Shown here: piece by piece, positions 56,695 to 64,000 of the stretch
Numbering within the stretch: the stretch's first letter is position 1
Layout: each line of letters starts with the position of its first letter
Assembly (NCBI GenBank): GCA_947095585.1
Contig: OX352763.1
Location: forward strand, 15,673,462-15,737,461
Source: Nephrocerus scutellatus
Lineage: Eukaryota > Arthropoda > Insecta > Diptera > Pipunculidae
Direction of reading: 5' to 3'
DNA length: 64,000 nucleotides
The notes under the pieces: model-generated
What the model was told of the DNA's origin: nothing
The model's database searches: none
The model's input: the letters and a program-made list of their open reading frames with translations, nothing else
Made by a program: the position numbers and the translations under genes

Positions 56695-56930
56695 TGACAG
56701 TTGTGTTCCTAAAACCAGCCTGTGCAAACGAAAGATTTCCTGGTGGAACGATCAGCTGACTAAACTTAGGTAGAAAGTTAGAAAACTCTGCACTCACTGC
56801 TAAACACACGAAGAGTTGCGATCAATATAGGTTCGCTCTTACAGAGTACAACGCAGAGATGAGAACGGGCCACAACAAGGAAATGCGAAGACATTGCTGA
56901 AATGTCAGTAGCGGCATGAAAATCGTTTCT
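56695..56930 (+). mobile_element. LINE fragment: same linker, plus orientation
   Basis: The plus strand reads RKISWWNDQLTKLR, then KVRKLCT and, in a shifted frame, TEYNAEMR. It is the inverted counterpart of the piece at 56390-56640, so two copies face each other about 60 bp apart. Confidence 0.7.
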
Positions 56931-57239
56931 AAGCATATTCTGTAATAGGACATCTTAACTGTGATTAAAAATAGGTGGCTTCTTTTGTATGATAATATAC
57001 GCTCGTCCGTTTGTAATTTTTATGCATATTGAAGAGATTTTTAATTTAAATTTTGGCACATTCCGTGTAATATGTCAAGTTAGTGATGTTGAATTTCATA
57101 GTGAAACAATTCCCCGTATTACCGTTTTGAAGAATTGGAACGCATCTGAGGTGAAGGTGAAATGCGTCGATCACTCGAATTACTTGAACGCCGTTTTATA
57201 GAATAGGAGTGAATATTATGTCCTCATTTTGCCTAAACT

Positions 57240-57430
57240 GTAGTATAACTTGGAAAGGGTTGGGGGTTTCAGACGCCCCTTCCCTGTAAGCCCACATTGT
57301 GCAGATTAAAAAACCGCCATCTTGTTTGGGAAGAAGCCCCATTTCTGAGGGAGGGGCATAAAAGAATAAGCATAAGAATAAGGTATTTTTGTTCTGTTTT
57401 ATATGGTACCAAAACACTCGAAAAAAAAAC
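57240..57430 (-). repeat. Dispersed repeat fragment
   Basis: CAGACGCCCCTTCCCTGTAA through CGCCATCTTGTTTGGGA resembles 13189-13250. Nature unknown. Confidence 0.45.
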
Positions 57431-59045
57431 ATTTTTCTGAAAAAAGGTCAACACTTTGGACGCACCACACTGCTGCAGAAAGACCCAATTTTTTTTATTT
57501 TCATATAGGTGAAGCGAGCGGGCTTCCGACACTGAGTAGAGCATAGTAGTCAGTCCTTATTCGCTCTTTCTGAGAAAAAAAGAGCTGTTTTTTCGTTGTG
57601 AGTCGTTGGGTAGATTAATAACGTTAACGTTAACGATCAGACAAACTGTGTAGGTTTACTAAAAAAGGCCGATGGCACCTACACATCGGACCGAGAGGAA
57701 AGAATCAGAACCCTGCTTCAGGTTCATTTCCGAGGTTCGTCTATTCGTGCACCACACACGTACCCGAACGCATTTGACCAAAGGCTCCACATTAGCTAAA
57801 TCCGGCAAAATCTTTAGTCCGGATAAATTAAATGGTAATGTAGCTGTAAGCGTTCAAGAGTTATAGGGTGTGAAGTAATGTAAGGTCAAAAGTATGTTTT
57901 CGTTCATTTTACAAACTTTCAACTTTAACCCTGCACCTATTGACCGAATGTATAAACATTGTGAGATGGATTTGTAGAAAATTCGATAGGCTTTAATACT
58001 GCATTTGTCAAAAGAAATTATCCGGGAGCATTTTTTGAAATAATTTCGTTTTAAAAGAAACTTTAAGAAAAAATTGGTTCTTGACTTTGACGACATTCAT
58101 ATATGGTAATAGTTTTAATAATTTTAAAAAATATACATTGTTTGACCTTAAAAATTTAATTTTCTTCCAAAAAATACGAACATTGGGCCTGTAGCTAGAA
58201 ACATATAAGAGTTACAAGGTGTGAAGTGATGTAAGGTCTAAATTACGTCTCTTCGCATTAAAACGCTACGTAGACCGCAGGGGATGAAAAAAGATCACTC
58301 CCTCCTATACGATTTTTATCATGAAATTAACCAAGGAATCACCCCCTTAAGTATTTGCCACCTAAACGGATAAAAAAAATTCGCCGAACTATCATACTGA
58401 GTTATTTTTTTTAATAATAAATTAAGCGCCAATCGCTTTGCTTATCTTAACACAACCGTCCATGTTACAGAAACTTGTTGTTTGTCAACTTTCATTATGT
58501 GTGTAATTATTTTCAATTAAAGATAAGCTGTTGAGTTTTCTGGAGTAATTATATATTGCTTGGAATATGTATTAACGCATTTAAGGTTTAATATAAAAGT
58601 GCTACACATGGTTTTTTTCTTTTCACGTTAATTTACTAACGAAAATGCAAATTGTTTTTAGCGAAAAAGTGCTCTGATTATTTGTCGATGTGTGAAAGTT
58701 GATTTTAAAAGAAAAGTATCGTTCTTACAAATATGTAACACATAAAAAAGAGACGTCCTGCCGCACCATCTTCTATATAATCTGTATAATAATTGGCTTT
58801 GTCACTCAGGCACAAATTGGTTCTAAAACTGTGATGAAATATCATCAGCATACCAATTTATTGATATGATTAAGCGTGAATGGTGTAATTTTGCCGTGCA
58901 GCTATTAACGAAAATGTCACCTCCTTTTTGACATTTCTCCAGGTGGTCAATAATTGAAACTGCCGTGGTGAATTCAATATTCTACACCGTGGTGATGAAA
59001 TTGTCACCTCTTGCTGTCATTTATATAAGCATAATTATTAAAATT
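57430..59045. other. No gene recognised
   Basis: No supported gene. The phrase GAGTTATAGGGTGTGAAGTAATGTAAGGTC (57859) recurs in diverged form at 58209, suggesting a local duplication of about 350 bp. Confidence 0.4.
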
Positions 59046-59584
59046 ATAATATACTAGCTGTTAACCCCGGCGTTACTCGGAACCCGCCGACGTCCACCCC
59101 CAAAAACGCCGTTCAGAAAGAAAGATGCAGCGCTCTCTGTACTATTTTAGCTGCTGTTTACTCTGTACGTCAAATCAAAATTGTGTTTTGACATCTATGA
59201 CACTCCTCTTCGTGAAGCATCAAAAACTTGAATGGTGTGTTAGCTGTAGCATCAAGATTTGGGCCAGCAGCATATTGAGCACAGACTAGCACAGAATAGC
59301 GTGGCAGATGTTTTTATAACACACAATGTTAGACGAAATGCCGCAAAATTTAAAAGTAAGTCATTAAATATTTATAACATTGCATGGCCAAAAAAACTCG
59401 GCAACGCTATGCTGTTCAATATACGTCTATCCTTATTGTAAAAAATATGTGATTTTACAACATATGCTCTGCGCTCTCCGCAGTTACCTATCGTTACAAC
59501 ATACAAAACTAAGACAGTGGTGGTTCGACAGAGTGTGGTGCTGTAGGGTGTATTTTTTTTTAATTAGTGCATGCATCTGGTAAA

Positions 59585-59835
59585 TCACGGGGGCTGAGTC
59601 CGAAAATGGTACATTTGATGTACTTAACGATAATCAGACCCATTCTCACCTATGCGGCAGATGTTTGGTGGCCAAGAACCATTTCTTATATTAAAAAGAG
59701 GATATAAAATTCAATACCCTAGCAGGAAAAGTTGGAAAAATTCAACTGAGATCCTTAGGGAATTCGAAACAATATTCTACACTGACGGTTCTCTTACCGA
59801 TGAACGAACTGATGCAGGATGGTTCTTAGATTAGA
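59585..59835 (+). mobile_element. LINE RT C-terminus and RNase H fragment
   Basis: The plus strand reads GLSPKMVHLMYLTIIRPILT, YAADVWWPR, then after a deletion IFYTDGSLTDERTDAGWF, the first RNase H block. Stops and a large deletion lie between them. Confidence 0.7.
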
Positions 59836-59919
59836 ATTATAAGGAAACATTCAAACTTGAAAAATGGATAACTGTTTTTCCGAACAAACGCAAAGTGGCC
59901 TTCCTTACAGATTCGTGAA

Positions 59920-60010
59920 CGTTTATTAATCCTTTTATAATTCCTGTTTTTAAATCTGCCCCGCAAGAAAAGGGTGCATAGCCAATAATGGTGGGAGTTT
60001 CTATTTGCCC
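59920..60010 (-). mobile_element. RTE-like endonuclease fragment
   Basis: The reverse complement GGCTATGCACCCTTTTCTTG then CGGGGCAGATTTAAAAACAG ... AATAAACGTTCACG matches 16205-16265 (GCTATGCACCCTTCGCGTGC...). It is a short insert next to an unassigned minus-strand ORF (to 60133). Confidence 0.65.
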
Positions 60011-60139
60011 TCTCAGGATTTTTAGTTTCCTATAGAGTAATGTTAGCATGTCACGAGCCTTTGCATACCAACATTGAAATAACTGGACACAAATTAGCGT
60101 TTGAACCAAAACCACATTGCTCTGGTCACCCACGTGACG

Positions 60140-60960
60140 CTTGAGTTAGTCACATCTGTGGGCTGAGAAATATTGACCACAAGATGTTCACTTCCAGACG
60201 ACCATTTTTGTTGTTTTATCTGCTTTATTGACTTTGGAATGTACGAGTATTTGTAGAAACTAGAGTTGATTGATGACTTTGGGGAAATGAAGCAAGGACT
60301 CGTGTTGTAACTGGGTGCTTACAAAATAAATAAGTTCTGGGGCTAAGATGCCGGGCGTTAAATAGAAATATAACCAATACTGTCATTAGTTCTGCTGCCT
60401 GTATCTTAGTCAGACGGAGCGACTAGTGCGATGATGAATGTTAGCATGCGACTGAAGGCAAGATGAGATCTACCATGTAGATCATCTGCATTATAGGAAT
60501 ATAATATTAAAATTCAATAGAATGGTTCAGAATCAGCAACCTGATACTTCTAAAATAAAACAAGATCTTGTAACGTAAATTCAGACATTAAATGCGCCCT
60601 AGATTCTTGACCGCAGGTTGTTGTGGCTTTGATAGGGTTATTTTTTTTTTTAAATTACAGTCAGTCTAAGTTCGTTATGGTGATCCATAGATTTATTTAT
60701 AGCAGAGCAAATGTGTGCAAAACCGCACAACAACAACAAATAAAATTAATTTCCAAATGTATATACATAACTGGGTTAATGCGTTCGCAGTTAGAAAGTG
60801 ATCTCTGGTTGGTTTCTCCTTATTTGATCGCCATTGCAGCTCAATAGATCAAACAGTGAAGAAGTGACAATGTGGTTTCCCAAGCATTAAAGTTATCGTC
60901 AAAAAAGGGGCAGATACACGTGTAGGTTTTTTACGAGGATGTCCAGAAAATTTCCAGCCT
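60140..60960. other. No feature seen
   Basis: No supported gene or repeat. Confidence 0.35.
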
Positions 60961-60964
60961 AGCA

Positions 60965-61235
60965 ACAAAGAGCGTTTTTAAATTCTCTATATTTAACTTC
61001 GCGATCCCGTGTGTCGGTGGCTGGTGGAATCTTGTGATAAATTGTTAACCCACTTCCTAAGGCCCGATATCATTCAAGCTTTGCACACATATGTGGCTCT
61101 TTATACTTGATATTTAAATTTGGTATTGATCGCGAGCCGAGGGGCTTCGATATCAATTTTTTTAAAAATTAACTCGATTTTCTTCGAATTTTGCACACAC
61201 GTGTATCTCTGATTGTTGCATTGAAGGTAGTGCGG
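60965..61235 (-). repeat. Dispersed repeat (AAAATCGGGT family), inverted
   Basis: Reading the minus strand the array ends with GTTAAATATAGAGAATTTAAA (60978-60998), preceded by the CCAGCCA motif. One to two units (TGTGCAAAGCTTGAATGATA; TTCGAAGAAAATCGAGTTAA) extend to 61235. Confidence 0.7.
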
Positions 61236-61349
61236 CGAACGTGAAATTTGTTTTAACGAAATTATTTCCTAAGTGAGGTCATGTGAAGAGAGACAAAACG
61301 ATACTGGCCGTGTGTAACATCTGCTGTCATTTCAGTGTGACGTAATATG

Positions 61350-62600
61350 TGTAGTATACAAACATTGGCCCACCTAAAGGATTAGCATCCTTTAGCTCTC
61401 ATTTGAAATGATCGTTTATCGGGAGCAGGCATAATTTTACCACAGGACGTCTCACTATGCTGTCTTGGAGTTAAACGGTTGCAGCTCGAACGAGACCATC
61501 AGAACCCGGGTGGGTTTGGACGATTCTTCCCATCAACCACTTTTATGGAGGGCAGCCAAGATGGCCTGTGTATTTAACCATTTTGGACGTTGGTGAACGC
61601 GTGCCAGGTATTCTTTAGACCAGATACTTCAAAAATTTTGGTACATACGCTGAATTTGTTGATAGCGGTTGAGGTGGTTTGCGTTTATCCAACTCCAATA
61701 GTGATGGTGTGATGATCAGTGACTCTCCGGTCAGAAAATGTCCTGTGGTGAGCACTGTGCGGTGATCAGGATCGTCAGATATCAGGCACAGTAGTCTCGA
61801 ATTCAGACATTATCCGATTTGGCTTAATAGGGTGGTCAGCTCCTCGAAGGTGAGCAAGGATTCACCCATGGTGCGCCGAAGATGATGTTTTACTGATTTG
61901 ACTCCCACTTCCCACAGACCATCGAAGTGAGGCGATAGAGGAGGGCTGAAGCTCCAAGTGGTATCGTGGTCTGCTAGCAAGGCGGCGATCTCAGGATTGA
62001 CATTTTTTGTGCTGTGTTGATTTAGAAATGCCAATTGACGACTTGAACGAACGAAATGGGTGGCAAAGTCACTGTATAGATATTCGTGGATAGGCATACA
62101 AATAGACAGTTGTATCCTTTAGTTAATCGTCCGCCGCGCCTCGGAGATAATTTTATCGGAATTTGGCTGGTGTATTCCACTCCAACGTGCAAGAACGGTC
62201 TGGATGGCGTCACGCGAGACGATGGGTGATCGGCCATTAGTTGTTGACTAGTGGTTGACCGAAAACGGAAACAAACGATACACTTGTCTACATAAGCGTG
62301 GACTAGGTCCTTGAGATTGATAATCCAATAACGTCCGGAGATAAGCCATCATGAGCTGAGGGCCACCGTGAAGAGTCGTATGTGCAATGATTAAATGCGT
62401 GAGCTGGTCATTTTTCGGTGATATGAGAGGATGCTTTCCTTCGTATGGTAAATTCAAATTCTTGAGGCGTCCTCCTACACGGAGAATCCCATCTTTGTCT
62501 ACGATCGGTTTTAATTACCGGAGTGGGCTCTTGTTTACAAGATTTTCTCCAGATTGGCATCGAGAAATATCATCGGCGAAGTGGCCGTTTTGACCCAAAA
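61350..62600 (-). mobile_element. BEL/Pao retrotransposon integrase relic
   Basis: The minus strand reads, 5' to 3': GRLKNLNLPYEGKHPLI, HTTLHGGPQLMMAYLRTLL (integrase zinc-binding part), then SRVTPSRPFLHVGVEYTSQI, KGYNCLFVCLSTNIYTV, HEYLYSDFATHF (S-D of the catalytic core, Asn-Gly lost), WSFSPPLSPHFDGLWEVGVK, LRRTMGESLLTFEELTTLL. Then come the DUF5641-type tail LTTGHFLTGESLIITPS, WLMGRIVQTHPGSDGLVRA and RRPVVKLCLLP. This order is specific for BEL/Pao elements. It has several frameshifts and a short deletion after the first catalytic Asp region. Gag, protease and RT are not in view. Confidence 0.85.
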
Positions 62601-62745
62601 TCGGAAAGACCGATCCAATTGTGGCATCGAGAAATATCATCGGCGAAGTGGCCGTTTTGATCCAAAATCGGAAAGACCGATCCAATCCCTTGTACCGTTT
62701 TGACCCAAAATGGGAAAGACCAATCCTATTCTGGCACCGTTACAA
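62554..62745 (+). repeat. Tandem duplication of 68 bp (2.7 units)
   Basis: TGGCATCGAGAAATATCATC...AAAATCGGAAAGACCGATCC occurs at 62554-62621 and 62622-62689. A partial third unit (CCGTTTTGACCCAAAATGGG...) extends to about 62745. It sits at the 5' side of the BEL/Pao relic. Confidence 0.8.
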
Positions 62746-62749
62746 AACT

Positions 62750-63615
62750 GACATGTCGTTGTAGCTGGCGAAGTCTTGAGTTTTGAATAAAACGTCTGCA
62801 ACTTAGTTCATCAAGTCATCTACAATAGTATTGTTGTGGAAAAATAAAGTCCAGCGCGTCATCGGTCAAATTGATCCGACCATCTGCAAAAACGTGATTG
62901 GAGAATTTCCAACAACATTGCTGCTTTAGTTCAGTATTGTAAAATAAAACCGTTACAGTCCTGTTTTACATGATCAAAGTTTAATTTTTTTTGATTCTGT
63001 GTATAGTTTTTGTTTTGTTGTTTTATCTAAAAACATATGAATTACCACTTAACAGATGTGGTTACGATTACAAAAAGTAAAATTTTTTACTATGCTCTAA
63101 TTACATGAATTCTATTAAGTACCATATGTAAGGCTTCGTCTATCGCCATTCTATAAATATACCCAAAATTTAAAATTTAAAAAGAAACCACAAAAATACG
63201 TTGATAACGCTGTGTTCTTATCAGCTAAAGATTTATTATCAGGAATTAGGAGTTAGATGGTATCAGGTTTTCTTTTCGTTGTTTAATTTTGTGTGTGGGG
63301 CAATGTTTTTGTAAATCGTTATCTACCCGCTTGTGCCGCTACGAGCTGCTAGGGTGGTAGGCCATTAAAGCGTACGATACACACTATCTTCAACTGGAAG
63401 GACGGTGGGGTAACAAAGCAATACGGCGGTTAAACTTACACCGGCAGATGCAAGATAAAATTGTCGTATACATCACACACGCATCTAATATATGATTTGC
63501 AAATGTTAAAGCACTCGCTGAACATGTTGTGTGCATCGATATATGTACATACATCCAATATGTGAATCGCCAGTGTTAACACACTCTCTGCTCACCAACA
63601 ACTCACCCGACATGC
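62750..63615. other. No gene recognised
   Basis: AT-rich, with a loose repeat of CATATGTACATACATCCAATATGTGAA type near 63470-63580. Nothing else supported. Confidence 0.35.
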
Positions 63616-63619
63616 TTCA

Positions 63620-63877
63620 ATGACTTTGGGTAATCGGGATGCTAACTGGAGATACTGCAATAACATACCTGAACGAGACCGTAATAAAAGTAATGCAAAT
63701 AGATACTCGACTGATGTGTTGTTGAAATTCAACGTTAAGGATAAAAGGGGGCAGCGTCTAGGTATCGTGGAGTTGTCATATTGGCAGCTCTATGATGCGG
63801 GTTGTGCTGGGGCTTGGAACGCTGCCAACGAAATATTAGGGAATAGTCGTTTTTATCTTTTTGTTATAAATAAATAA
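63620..63877 (+). CDS. Hypothetical ORF, low support
   Basis: An ATG at 63620 opens 85 codons (MTLGNRDANWRYCNNIPERD...). There is no signal peptide, membrane helix or motif I recognise. An AATAAA sits just before the stop (63864-63870). It may be chance or a piece of an unrecognised element. Confidence 0.15.
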   Translation: MTLGNRDANWRYCNNIPERDRNKSNANRYSTDVLLKFNVKDKRGQRLGIVELSYWQLYDAGCAGAWNAANEILGNSRFYLFVINK

Positions 63878-64000
63878 TTAATAATTGATTTAAAAAAAAC
63901 CTTTAATGTAAGCAAAAAAAAATTAAAATTGTTCATGTAAATTCTTTAATAACCAAAATATGCGCCTAAAAGTAAGTATACTGAATTCCACTGAACACAT

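Noticed and set aside
1..64000. CRISPR arrays, operons or bacterial defence systems
   Set aside because: No direct-repeat/spacer arrays or compact same-strand gene runs; gene structure is intronic and eukaryotic throughout.

Overview
This window is eukaryotic nuclear DNA from a higher dipteran. The strongest pointer is a complete sevenless receptor tyrosine kinase gene, whose spliced protein follows Drosophila Sevenless from end to end but is clearly diverged. Short GT-AG introns of about 60 nt, an insect attacin gene with an NF-kB-type promoter motif and a heavy load of fly-type transposons agree. A tephritid-like fruit fly or another acalyptrate is my best guess; I cannot name the species from sequence alone.

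Five gene-level features are well supported. (1) A small TATA-driven gene for a putative secreted peptide lies at 4341-4544 (-). (2) An attacin lies at 17866-18557 (-), with a kB site, GATA motifs and a TATA box upstream. A decayed attacin 5' copy lies 2.7 kb away at 21268-21543 (+). (3) The SNIP1 orthologue (FHA domain) lies at 24709-26444 (+), with two coding exons and a probable 5'-UTR intron. (4) sevenless spans 27027-49736 (-); I could join 14 coding exons in frame into a protein of about 2503 residues. It converges tail-to-tail on SNIP1. (5) A tRNA-Arg(TCG) lies at 43028-43100 (-), nested in sevenless intron 1.

Most of the rest is broken transposons. 1-4 kb: LINE RNase H, a Pif1/Helitron-type helicase relic split by a tRNA-derived SINE, and a second copy of that SINE. 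5-7.5 kb: an RTE-like LINE. 8.6-14.6 kb: LINE pieces plus a degenerate G-rich array. 15.8-16.8 kb: two RTE 5' ends in inverted orientation. 19-24 kb: a dispersed tandem repeat, LINE RT relics and a foldback MITE. Inside the sevenless introns: LINE fragments, a Ty3/gypsy element carrying a nested repeat insertion, RTE pieces, a MITE and a near-perfect 55-bp hairpin. 51-64 kb: RTE and LINE fragments, a hAT-type MITE with intact TIRs and 8-bp target duplication, and a BEL/Pao integrase relic at the right.

Functionally, sevenless (photoreceptor R7 signalling), SNIP1 (nuclear RNA and transcription factor) and attacin (humoral immunity) are independent genes, not an operon. I found no prokaryotic system, CRISPR array or gene cluster. 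The less ordinary signals are the intron hairpin, the in-frame 60-nt sevenless intron at the membrane boundary, the SINE family, the dispersed tandem repeat that moves as a unit, and the attacin pair.
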